A stretch of 5,091 nt of DNA. It comes from Pseudomonadota bacterium (GTDB lineage: Bacteria; Pseudomonadota; Gammaproteobacteria; Burkholderiales; SG8-39). A program made the position numbers and the translations under genes. Below are positions 1 to 4,931 of the stretch, one piece after another. The notes under the pieces are model-generated. The model made no database searches, had not been told where the DNA came from, and saw only the letters and a list, made by a program, of their open reading frames with translations. Every line of letters begins with the position of its first letter. Position 1 is the stretch's first letter. The stretch is taken from the NCBI GenBank assembly GCA_021847125.1, contig JAJZUK010000128.1, positions 1 to 5,091 on the forward strand. Reading direction: 5' to 3'.

Positions 1-949
1 CGGCATTGGCGAAGCACATGGAGATGCCGCCGCCCATGGTGCCTGCGCCGACGATGCCCACGCGCGCAACGGCCCGCGGCTTCACCTCCGCGGGCAGGCC
101 GGGAATCCTGCGGACTTCGCGTTCGGCAAAAAACAGGTGGCGCAGGGCGCGCGCTTCCGTAGCCGGGACGAGCTTGTCCGATATGGCGGACTCCGCTTTC
201 AGTCCGTCCACGAACGGCAGCTTCACTGCGGCTTCGAGCGCATCGAGCAGGGCCAGCGGCGACTGGCGGTTGCGCATGGTCTTGGCGACCTGAGCGCGTT
301 TCGCCGCAAGGAGTTCGGCGGCATGCTCGGCGCCGCGCAGCGCCTGATCGCGCGTGCGCCGCGGGCCCGCGCCGCGCGCGACCAGTTCGCGCGCGAATGC
401 GGTTGCGCCCTCGATGACGTCGCCCGCGACCACCGCATCGGCGAGGCCCAGTTCGCGCGCCTGCGCCGCGGGCATGGGCTTGGAGGACAGCATCAGGTCG
501 ATGGCCGCCTCCAGCGGAATCAACCGCGGCAGGCGCTGCGTGCCGCCCGCGCCGGGGATGATGCCCAGCGTGAGTTCGGGCAGGCCGAAGCGCGCCGCCT
601 CGTGCGCGACGCGGAAGTGCGAGGCGAGCGCGACCTCCATGCCGCCGCCAAGGGCGGTGCCGTGCACGGCCGCGACGACGGGGCAGGGGCTGTCCTCGAT
701 CAGGGCCAGGACCTCGTAGTATCCCGGCGCGGCGATGCCGCTGTCGAACTCGTTGATGTCGGCGCCGGCGATGAAGGTGCGGCCTTTGCAGCCGATCACG
801 ATCGCCTTCACCCCCGGCCGGGCGCGCAGCTCGACGAAGGCCTGCTTCAGGCCGGCGCGCAGGCTCTGCGCCAGCGCGTTGACCGGGGGATTGTCTATCG
901 TCACCACCGCGATATTGTCGGTCATCGTAATGCTTACGATTTCGGCCAT
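1..949 (-). CDS. Bifunctional enoyl-CoA hydratase / 3-hydroxyacyl-CoA dehydrogenase, N-terminal part (runs off left edge)
   Basis: Reading the minus strand from ATG at 949 gives 316 open codons to the window edge. Residues ~1-190 are a crotonase domain: an NPPVNAL start, the oxyanion-hole stretch G62-A-D (IAGADINEF), GGGMEVALAS with catalytic Glu105, and FGLPELTLG with Glu125 followed by IPGAGGTQRL. The two glutamates are 20 residues apart as in crotonase (Glu144/Glu164). At ~297-306 a Rossmann motif begins (VGIVGAGTMG), the NAD site of 3-hydroxyacyl-CoA dehydrogenase; the rest lies outside the window. The family hydrates 2-enoyl-CoA and oxidises the 3-hydroxyacyl-CoA with NAD in the cytoplasm. 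The short N-terminus resembles the peroxisomal EHHADH/PimF type more than E. coli FadB, so I give no symbol. The start is supported by AGGAG at 958-962, 8 nt upstream; Met9 (923-925) is a less likely alternative. It is divergent from the reductase gene and has its own promoter. Confidence 0.95.
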   Translation of the reverse strand, partial: MAEIVSITMTDNIAVVTIDNPPVNALAQSLRAGLKQAFVELRARPGVKAIVIGCKGRTFIAGADINEFDSGIAAPGYYEVLALIEDSPCPVVAAVHGTALGGGMEVALASHFRVAHEAARFGLPELTLGIIPGAGGTQRLPRLIPLEAAIDLMLSSKPMPAAQARELGLADAVVAGDVIEGATAFARELVARGAGPRRTRDQALRGAEHAAELLAAKRAQVAKTMRNRQSPLALLDALEAAVKLPFVDGLKAESAISDKLVPATEARALRHLFFAEREVRRIPGLPAEVKPRAVARVGIVGAGTMGGGISMCFANA

Positions 950-973
950 GTGCCAGGCTCCTGCGCTGCGTGC

Positions 974-998
974 TTGTAGGGTGGGGCGGAGCGCCCCG
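974..998. repeat. REP-like hairpin in the hydratase leader
   Basis: TTGTAGGGT is followed by a perfect 6-bp inverted repeat, GGGGCG (983-988) and CGCCCC (992-997), around GAG. The pattern 'TGTAGGGTGGG...hairpin' resembles a short dispersed element seen between genes in many beta- and gammaproteobacteria; this is recognition from memory, not a search. It lies in the predicted 5' leader of the minus-strand hydratase gene, about 20 nt upstream of its Shine-Dalgarno. It could equally be a simple leader hairpin. No T-run follows on either strand, so it is not an intrinsic terminator. Confidence 0.4.
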
Positions 999-1032
999 CG
1001 TCGTTTCCCGCGGCATCGGTCGCCGCAGACGC

Positions 1033-1061
1033 AGCTTAGCCCTGTCGGGCTAACCTGTCAA
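1033..1061 (-). promoter_or_regulatory. Predicted sigma70 promoter of the hydratase/dehydrogenase gene with an operator-like inverted repeat
   Basis: On the minus strand, TTGACA (1061-1056) matches the consensus -35. A 17-bp spacer follows, then TAAGCT (1038-1033), a weak -10 that keeps TA....T. A start near 1026 would give a leader of about 77 nt. The perfect 7-bp inverted repeat TTAGCCC-TGTC-GGGCTAA (1036-1053) fills the spacer and overlaps the -10, which is where a repressor would block RNA polymerase. The repeat is seen directly. That it binds a regulator (for example a TetR-family acyl-CoA sensor such as often controls beta-oxidation genes) is inference. Confidence 0.55.
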
Positions 1062-1169
1062 ACGACTGGCCAATAAGTTAGTTAAGCCGGTCCGGCGATG
1101 CCGATGGCCCAGCGGCGCGCGATCGCTTATCATCGCCGGACTGGACCATCCGGTCATCGACTCCGTCCA

Positions 1170-1211
1170 TTGACCCAGGTCAACAGCCGCAGGCGGGGTC
1201 CGCCTTATCGT
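1170..1211 (+). promoter_or_regulatory. Predicted FNR/CRP-family (class II) promoter of the OYE-family reductase gene
   Basis: TTGACC-CA-GGTCAA (1170-1183) is a perfect palindrome and has the TTGA-N6-TCAA core of FNR/ANR/FixK/DNR sites. A -10-like TATCGT lies at 1206-1211. Counting from it, transcription would start near 1218, which puts the palindrome centre at -41.5, the class II FNR activation position. No good -35 hexamer is needed or seen. The leader would be about 46 nt and carries GGAG at 1251-1254. The reading as an FNR-type site is inference; the TTGAC/GTCAA half-sites could also suit a DNR/NnrR-type or another regulator. Confidence 0.5.
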
Positions 1212-1263
1212 TCGATTAACAGCCGCTGCGGCGGCAAATTGATCATTTTCGGAGTATCCACCT

Positions 1264-2367
1264 ATGCCGCTTGCCCCCGATCCCTTATTCAAGCCGTTTT
1301 CCCTGAAGAATCTGCATCTTGCCAACCGTATTGTCATGGCGCCGATGACGCGCAGCTTTTCTCCCGGGGGCGTGCCGGGGGCGGACGTTGCGGCCTATTA
1401 TCGCCGCCGGGCCGAAAACCAGGTGGGGCTGATCATCACCGAGGGTACGGTCATCGATCATCCGGCGTCGACCAACGACCCACGCGTGCCCCATTTTCAT
1501 GGCGAGGCGGCTCTGGCGGGCTGGGCGCGGGTGGCGAACGAGGTCCACGCGGCGGGAGCGAAAATCATGCCGCAGATCTGGCATGTGGGCACGGTCAGAA
1601 GGATGGGCGACCGGCCGAACCCCGAAGCTCCGCCTATCGGACCCTCGGGCCTGTACAAGCCCGGTGTCAAAGTGGTGGAGCCGATGAGCGAGGCCGAGAT
1701 TGCTGCGGTGATCGCTGCGTACGCGCGGGCGGCGGCCGATGCCAAGCGCCTGGGTTTCGACGGCGTCGAGCTGCATGGCGCGCACGGATACCTGATCGAC
1801 CAGTTCTTCTGGGAGGGTACCAACCAGCGCAGCGACCGTTACGGCGGCGATTTGGTTGCGCGCACCCGTTTCGCGGTCGAAGTGATCCAGGCCTGCCGCC
1901 GCGCAGTCGGCGCCGACTTCCCCATCGTGCTGCGTTATTCGCAATGGAAACAGCAGGACTACGGCGCGCGCTTGGCGCCCACGGCGGAGCTGCTGGCCAA
2001 GTTTCTCGCGCCGCTGGTGGATGCCGGTGTCGATGTGTTCCATTGCTCCACGCGGCGCTTCTGGGAGCCCGAGTTCGAAGGCTCGGCGCTGAATCTCGCC
2101 GGTTGGACCAAGAAACTCACCGGCAAACCCGTGATGACCGTCGGCTCGGTGAGCCTCGATACCGATATGGTCGCGGCGTTTCGCGGTCAGGGCGCGGCGG
2201 TCACGAGCATAGACAAGCTGATCGAGATGATCGCGCGCGAGGAAGTGGATCTGGTCGCCGTGGGCCGCGCCTTGCTGGTCGATCCGGCCTGGGCCGCCAA
2301 AGTCCACGCCGGCCGCATGCAGGACTTGCTGCCTTTTACTGCGGAAGCGTTGCGGACACTATGCTGA
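1264..2367 (+). CDS. Old Yellow Enzyme family NADH:flavin oxidoreductase (ene-reductase)
   Basis: A 367-aa FMN TIM-barrel enzyme of the OYE/NemA/12-oxophytodienoate reductase family, of the usual length (NemA is about 365 aa). Family landmarks: N21-R-I-V-M-A-P-M-T29-R near the FMN (the Thr fits the classical subgroup), QIWHVG at 104-109, HGAHGYLIDQF with substrate-binding His171 and His174 and the proton-donor Tyr176, NQRSDRYGG at 187-195, VLRYS with the FMN-contacting Arg, and GRALLVDP near the C-terminus at the FMN phosphate site. Such enzymes use NAD(P)H to reduce activated C=C bonds (enals, enones, maleimides) or nitro compounds; the true substrate cannot be read. FFWEGTNQR replaces the more common FLSPSSNQR. 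The start has GGAG 9 nt upstream. It is the only plus-strand gene, divergent from the hydratase and convergent with the CBS gene, and not part of the minus-strand operon. Confidence 0.95.
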   Translation: MPLAPDPLFKPFSLKNLHLANRIVMAPMTRSFSPGGVPGADVAAYYRRRAENQVGLIITEGTVIDHPASTNDPRVPHFHGEAALAGWARVANEVHAAGAKIMPQIWHVGTVRRMGDRPNPEAPPIGPSGLYKPGVKVVEPMSEAEIAAVIAAYARAAADAKRLGFDGVELHGAHGYLIDQFFWEGTNQRSDRYGGDLVARTRFAVEVIQACRRAVGADFPIVLRYSQWKQQDYGARLAPTAELLAKFLAPLVDAGVDVFHCSTRRFWEPEFEGSALNLAGWTKKLTGKPVMTVGSVSLDTDMVAAFRGQGAAVTSIDKLIEMIAREEVDLVAVGRALLVDPAWAAKVHAGRMQDLLPFTAEALRTLC

Positions 2368-2377
2368 CTGCGGCGGC

Positions 2378-2800
2378 TCAGCGGATATGTTTGCGCCGCT
2401 GCGCTTCGGCAACGAACTCTTCCAGATCGGGGTCGAGCGCATTGCGCGAAGACACGATGCCTATGACCTTGCCTTCCTCGACTACGGGCACGTGGCGAAA
2501 GCCGTTCTCGTACATCATCAGCAGCGCGGAGCCGAAGGATTTGGCCGGATCGACAGTCTGCGGATCGGCCGTCATGACCTCGGCCAGCCGCGTCGTCTCG
2601 GTGTCGCGTCCCTGAGCAATGACGCGAACCAGCGCGTCGCGCTCGGTAAATATCCCGACCAGACGCTCGTTCTCCACGATCATGACTGCGCCGACATTTT
2701 TCTTGGCCATCAGCTTGGCCGCCTGGCTGACCGTGGTCTCCGGCGCGGCAGTGAGCAGTTTCTTTCGCTCCATCACGCTTCGGACCCGTTGACTGAACAT
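2378..2800 (-). CDS. Small CBS-domain pair protein
   Basis: A 140-aa soluble protein made almost only of two CBS motifs. CBS1 is ~8-62 (V-x-D/E start, AAKLMAKKNVGAVMIVENERLVGIFTERD) and CBS2 is ~73-127 (VMTADPQTVDPAKS, MYENGFRHVPVVEEGKVIGIVSSRN). A charged tail (EEFVAEAQRRKHIR) follows. There is no transmembrane segment or catalytic domain. CBS pairs (Bateman modules) usually bind adenine nucleotides such as AMP, ATP, NAD or SAM and act as energy sensors; the partner here is unknown. The start has GGGGAG about 6 nt upstream (within 2807-2813). It has its own predicted FNR-type promoter and a leader of about 98 nt, and its stop lies only 10 bp from the convergent reductase stop. Stand-alone CBS proteins of this size are common in proteobacteria and often belong to low-oxygen or stress regulons, which fits the upstream box. 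Confidence 0.93.
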   Translation of the reverse strand: MFSQRVRSVMERKKLLTAAPETTVSQAAKLMAKKNVGAVMIVENERLVGIFTERDALVRVIAQGRDTETTRLAEVMTADPQTVDPAKSFGSALLMMYENGFRHVPVVEEGKVIGIVSSRNALDPDLEEFVAEAQRRKHIR

Positions 2801-2844
2801 GGCAGTCTCCCCCGCATTACGTTGAGTGTGCGCGCGCGGCAGGA

Positions 2845-2869
2845 CTGGCTGCCTTGCGGCAGCAGCCAG
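2845..2869 (-). other. Alternative hairpins in the CBS mRNA leader
   Basis: CTGGCTGC (2845-2852) and GCAGCCAG (2862-2869) form a perfect 8-bp stem with a 9-nt loop. The same bases can instead pair as GCTGCC (2848-2853) and GGCAGC (2858-2863) around a 4-nt loop. The two folds exclude each other and lie in the predicted CBS 5' leader, about 32 nt upstream of the Shine-Dalgarno. There is no T-run, so this is not a terminator, and it matches no riboswitch class I know. A function is unproven. Confidence 0.35.
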
Positions 2870-2904
2870 ACCCAGCTGCTCGCTTTTCGATCTCCCCAGC
2901 GCCG

Positions 2905-2945
2905 ATGCTACCGATGTTTGGTTGGGCCCAGTTGACCTACATCAA
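2905..2945 (-). promoter_or_regulatory. Predicted FNR/ANR-type (class II) promoter of the CBS gene
   Basis: TTGAC-CTAC-ATCAA (2932-2945; on the minus strand TTGAT-GTAG-GTCAA) differs from the FNR consensus TTGAT-N4-ATCAA at one base. On the minus strand a -10-like TAGCAT lies at 2910-2905, giving a start near 2898 and placing the box centre at about -40.5, the class II activator position. No minus-strand -35 is needed. There is no plus-strand gene nearby, so the site most likely serves the CBS gene at 2800. Binding by an FNR/ANR/FixK homologue is inferred from the motif and spacing. Confidence 0.6.
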
Positions 2946-3023
2946 AGGCCCTATGGGGCTGCAGCTTCGCCGGGCCCGGGTCCGGGACCGCCGAGGGCAG
3001 AAAATCGCTGCAGTTCGCGCAGG

Positions 3024-3057
3024 AAAAAAGGCCCAGAACAAATTCGTTCTGGGCCTT
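3024..3057 (-). terminator. Strong Rho-independent terminator of the minus-strand acyl-CoA operon / small RNA
   Basis: AAGGCCCAGAAC (3028-3039) and GTTCTGGGCCTT (3046-3057) are perfect 12-bp inverted repeats with a 6-nt loop. On the minus strand the stem runs straight into TTTTTT (3029-3024). On the plus strand only ATGCG follows, so the direction is clear. It lies about 140 bp beyond the thioesterase stop and before the CBS promoter, so it separates the operon from the CBS gene. Confidence 0.92.
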
Positions 3058-3091
3058 ATGCGTCCAGGAGGGAGGAGGAGGGCCTGGACGC
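3024..3091 (-). ncRNA. Candidate small RNA: CCUCCUCCC-loop hairpin plus intrinsic terminator
   Basis: On the minus strand, a perfect 9-bp stem GCGTCCAGG / CCTGGACGC (3091-3083 with 3068-3060) carries a 14-nt loop made only of C and U (3082-3069) that contains CCUCCUCCC (3078-3070). Two bases later a 12-bp terminator hairpin and U6 follow. CCUCCUCCC is an anti-Shine-Dalgarno-like sequence and is the defining loop motif of the CcsR ('cuckoo') stress-induced small RNAs of Rhodobacter; C/U-rich-loop small RNAs are also known in other proteobacteria. The coordinates give the structured core only. The 5' end is unknown: it may be released from the thioesterase mRNA 3' UTR, or start at a weak promoter (AATAGT at 3136-3131 without a clear -35, giving about 100 nt). 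The region 3092-3199 between it and the thioesterase stop holds an AU-rich stretch (3123-3155) and no gene. The plus strand could form the same hairpins but lacks a T-run. Confidence 0.55.
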
Positions 3092-3199
3092 GCGCTAATG
3101 TTGCGCCAGGCTTGCCGCTTCCGACTGTGAACTATTTCCTCTGTATTGCAAAAAAGTAGGTCGACCCCGGCTGCGATGGCGGCTCTGCCCGGCGCCGGC

Positions 3200-3613
3200 T
3201 CAAGCGTCTTTCTTGCGCACCGGCCTTAAAGTGCCCATGCCTTTGGCGAGCAGGGTGCCGGCTTCGTCATGCACTTCGGCTTCGCAGAACAGGGTCGTTT
3301 TGCCGCCGCCTATCACCCGGCCTTCGGCGCTGAGACGGTCGCCCACGCCGGGACTGATGAACTTTGCGTTCATCTCGACGGTCAGGATGCCGCCCGGCGC
3401 GCCGTGGATATGCAATCTCGCGGCGAGGCTCATCGCGCTGTCGAGCAGGGTCATGATCACACCGCCGTGGGCCGCGTTCCAGCTGTTGCGGTGTTCGGGC
3501 TTGATTTTCAGGGCGAGCAAGGCGCGCCCTTCGTCGCTCGCGATGCGCTCCACCCCTAAATGGTCGATGAAGGGCAGCGGTGTTCCGTATTCTTTGCTCA
3601 GGCTCAGTTTCAT
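3200..3613 (-). CDS. PaaI-like hotdog-fold acyl-CoA thioesterase
   Basis: A 137-aa protein with the length and pattern of the PaaI/YigI (4HBT) hotdog thioesterases. The helix motif N46-A-A-H49-G-G-V-I-M-T-L-L-D58-S-A-M-S holds the HGG turn and the acidic residue that activates water in this group; strands follow with LTVEMNAKFISPG (~77-89) and DRLSAEGRVIGGGKTTLFCEAEV (~91-114), and it ends in TLLAKGMGTLRPV. These enzymes cleave acyl- or aryl-CoA esters to the acid and free CoA, usually as tetramers. In a beta-oxidation operon the likely job is to release CoA from stalled intermediates; the substrate cannot be read. The start is 36 bp after the SDR stop and has no clear Shine-Dalgarno, so it is probably translated through coupling within the operon. 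It is the last protein gene before the terminator. Confidence 0.93.
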   Translation of the reverse strand: MKLSLSKEYGTPLPFIDHLGVERIASDEGRALLALKIKPEHRNSWNAAHGGVIMTLLDSAMSLAARLHIHGAPGGILTVEMNAKFISPGVGDRLSAEGRVIGGGKTTLFCEAEVHDEAGTLLAKGMGTLRPVRKKDA

Positions 3614-3649
3614 CTGGATTGAAGCGCCTGCTTGGGAGTGTTGGGGTTT

Positions 3650-4426
3650 CTAGATGATACTGGCGCCGCCGTCCACGGCGACGATCTGGCCGGTGATGTG
3701 GGCCGAAGCATCGGAGGCGAACAGCGTTGCCAGGCCCTTCAAGTCCTCCTCGCCGCCGAGGCGGGCAAGCGGCGTCTGCGCGATCGTGGTGTCGCCGATC
3801 TGTCCCAGGATCCACTGCGTCATTTTCGAGGGAAAGAAACCCGGCGCGATCGCGTTTACGGTGATGTTGTACTGCCCCCATTCGGCGGCGAGCGCGCGCG
3901 TCATGTTCACCACGGCGCCCTTGCTGGTGTTATAGGCGAGCGAGCGCTGCAGGCGCATGTCGTTGCCGAGCAGGCCGGCGATGGAGGCGATGTTGACGAT
4001 GCGGCCGTAGCGCCGCGGAATCATCGACAGCTTGCCGACGAGCTGCGTCGTCAGGAACAGGCCGGTGACATTGAGGTTCATGACTTTTTCCCAGGCGTCC
4101 AGCGGATGTTCCTCGGCCGGCGCGCCCCAGGTGGTGCCGGCATTGTTGACGAGCACGTCCACCTGGCCGTAGTGCTTGAGGATTTTTTCGACCACCGGCT
4201 GAATGCTCGCGGCCTGGCTGTGGTCGCAGGGCAGAGTCAGCACTTCCAGATGCATGCGCTCCAGGTGTTCCTTCGCCTGCGCCAGTTCGTCGGGTTTGCG
4301 CGCGGTCAGCGCGAGCCTGGCCCCCATTTCGCCCAGCGCTTCGGCGATCTGCAATCCCAGGCCGCGCGAGCCGCCGGTGACCAGCGCCACCTTGCCGCTC
4401 AGATCGAACAGTTTTTTGACGCTCAT
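3650..4426 (-). CDS. Short-chain dehydrogenase/reductase (classical SDR)
   Basis: A 258-aa classical SDR of full length. Cofactor motif T17-G-G-S-R-G-L-G24, N94-N-A-G97, catalytic Asn119, Ser148 (NIASIAG), Tyr165 and Lys169 (YNTSKG), NAIAPGFFPS after it, and the usual C-terminal ITGQIVAVDGGASII. Arg21 and Arg43 (LTARK, after the second strand) suggest a preference for NADP(H). It interconverts an alcohol and a ketone, in this setting most likely a 3-hydroxyacyl/3-oxoacyl-CoA or a related hydroxy acid; FabG-type activity is possible, but the neighbours favour a catabolic role. The start has GAGGTG (4437-4432) 5 nt upstream. An 83-bp gap separates it from the dehydrogenase relic, and the thioesterase follows 36 bp downstream in the same operon. 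Confidence 0.94.
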   Translation of the reverse strand: MSVKKLFDLSGKVALVTGGSRGLGLQIAEALGEMGARLALTARKPDELAQAKEHLERMHLEVLTLPCDHSQAASIQPVVEKILKHYGQVDVLVNNAGTTWGAPAEEHPLDAWEKVMNLNVTGLFLTTQLVGKLSMIPRRYGRIVNIASIAGLLGNDMRLQRSLAYNTSKGAVVNMTRALAAEWGQYNITVNAIAPGFFPSKMTQWILGQIGDTTIAQTPLARLGGEEDLKGLATLFASDASAHITGQIVAVDGGASII

Positions 4427-4509
4427 CGTGTCACCTCAAGAAAAAGTGTTAACGCCGTGGACGCAAAGGGTGCCGGGGCAGGCATGCCGCCAGGCTTCAG
4501 GCTGCGCGT

Positions 4510-4704
4510 TCAAAACCACTGGTCCTGCATCTCGAGACAGGTCGGATCCAGGCTGCGCAGCAAGGCGTGCTGCGCCGCCGTCTTGGGCAGCTCGTAGCGG
4601 AAGAAATAGCGGCAAGCCTGCAGTTTGCCTTGATAGAAATCCGCATCGGTCGCGGGCGCGAGAGGATCTTGGACTGCATGGCGAATAGTCGGCGCCGCAG
4701 GACC
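4510..4704 (-). pseudogene. Relic: C-terminal tail of an acyl-CoA dehydrogenase
   Basis: Directly after the biotinyl-carrier stop, in the same frame, 64 open codons run to TGA at 4512-4510 with no ATG, GTG or TTG start near the front. The last ~45 residues (DADFYQGKLQAC, RYFFRYELPK, DPTCLEMQDQWF) look like the extreme C-terminus of the ~600-aa acyl-CoA dehydrogenases with an extra C-terminal domain: a helix with aromatic residues and ELP, then a short acidic tail ending in WF. The family assignment is recognition from memory. The FAD- and acyl-binding domains and the catalytic Glu are all missing, so no enzyme can be made. A full gene probably once lay between the carrier and SDR genes and was lost by a deletion that ends near 4650-4704. 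The 60-codon ATG reading frame inside (4679-4497) is arginine/serine/proline-rich and looks like a shadow. Confidence 0.7.
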
Positions 4705-4923
4705 TTATTCGATGACGGCGACTACTTCGCCTTCGCCCACGACCTCGCCTTCCTTGAAGTAGATCTCGGCCACGGCGCCCGCGCGCGGCGCGGGCACCGG
4801 AATTTCCATTTTCATCGATTCGAGGATCAGCACGGCATCGTCCTGCGCCACCTTGGTGCCGGCAGGCGCCTCGATCTCCCACACCTTGCCGGCGATATCG
4901 CTGACTACTTTCGTGCCCGCCAT
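4705..4923 (-). CDS. Stand-alone biotinyl (biotin carboxyl carrier) domain protein
   Basis: A 72-aa single biotinyl/lipoyl-attachment domain. The hammerhead fold is visible as two half-repeats: IAGKVWEIEAPAGTKVAQDDAVLILESMKME, then PAPRAGAVAEIYFKEGEVVGEGEVVAVIE. The attachment hairpin is E35-S-M-K38-M-E, with Lys38 the biotinylated residue; ESMKM (rather than DKA/DKV) points to biotin, not lipoate. As a separate small subunit it would carry carboxyl groups for an acyl-CoA carboxylase whose other subunits are not in the window. ATG at 4923 is chosen because an upstream ATG in this frame (4980) overlaps the thiolase C-terminus and adds an arginine-rich stretch with no domain. It starts 8 bp after the thiolase stop with no clear Shine-Dalgarno, so coupled translation is likely. 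Its frame stays open after the TAA through the dehydrogenase relic. Confidence 0.9.
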   Translation of the reverse strand: MAGTKVVSDIAGKVWEIEAPAGTKVAQDDAVLILESMKMEIPVPAPRAGAVAEIYFKEGEVVGEGEVVAVIE

Positions 4924-4931
4924 ATCTGTGC

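Noticed and set aside
137..979. A 280-codon plus-strand open frame opposite the hydratase gene.
   Set aside because: It is rich in Arg, Ala, Gly and His with no domain, and lies antisense to a clear crotonase domain with both catalytic glutamates.
2363..2382. GCTGA / TCAGC inverted repeat covering both convergent stop codons, as a possible shared terminator.
   Set aside because: The stem is only 5 bp with a 10-nt loop and no T-run on either strand; the match follows largely from TGA stops on both strands.
1098..2615. A 505-codon plus-strand open frame across the reductase and CBS genes.
   Set aside because: It is arginine/glycine-rich with no domain, overlaps two well-supported genes in other frames, and is what high-GC third positions produce in a shadow frame.
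2966..2990. Dense GC-rich palindromic bases (CCGGGCCCGGG and GGTC-CGG-GACC).
   Set aside because: They lie between the operon terminator and the CBS promoter, have short stems and no T-run, and match no element I know.
3174..3205. A possible heat-shock sigma (RpoH) promoter for the small RNA, GCTTGAG with CCATCG on the minus strand.
   Set aside because: The 19-nt gap is too long for RpoH, and the CTTGA is the end of the thioesterase coding sequence.
3632..4597. A 321-codon plus-strand open frame opposite the SDR gene.
   Set aside because: The antisense SDR has all catalytic motifs and a good Shine-Dalgarno; this frame has no recognisable domain and is its shadow.
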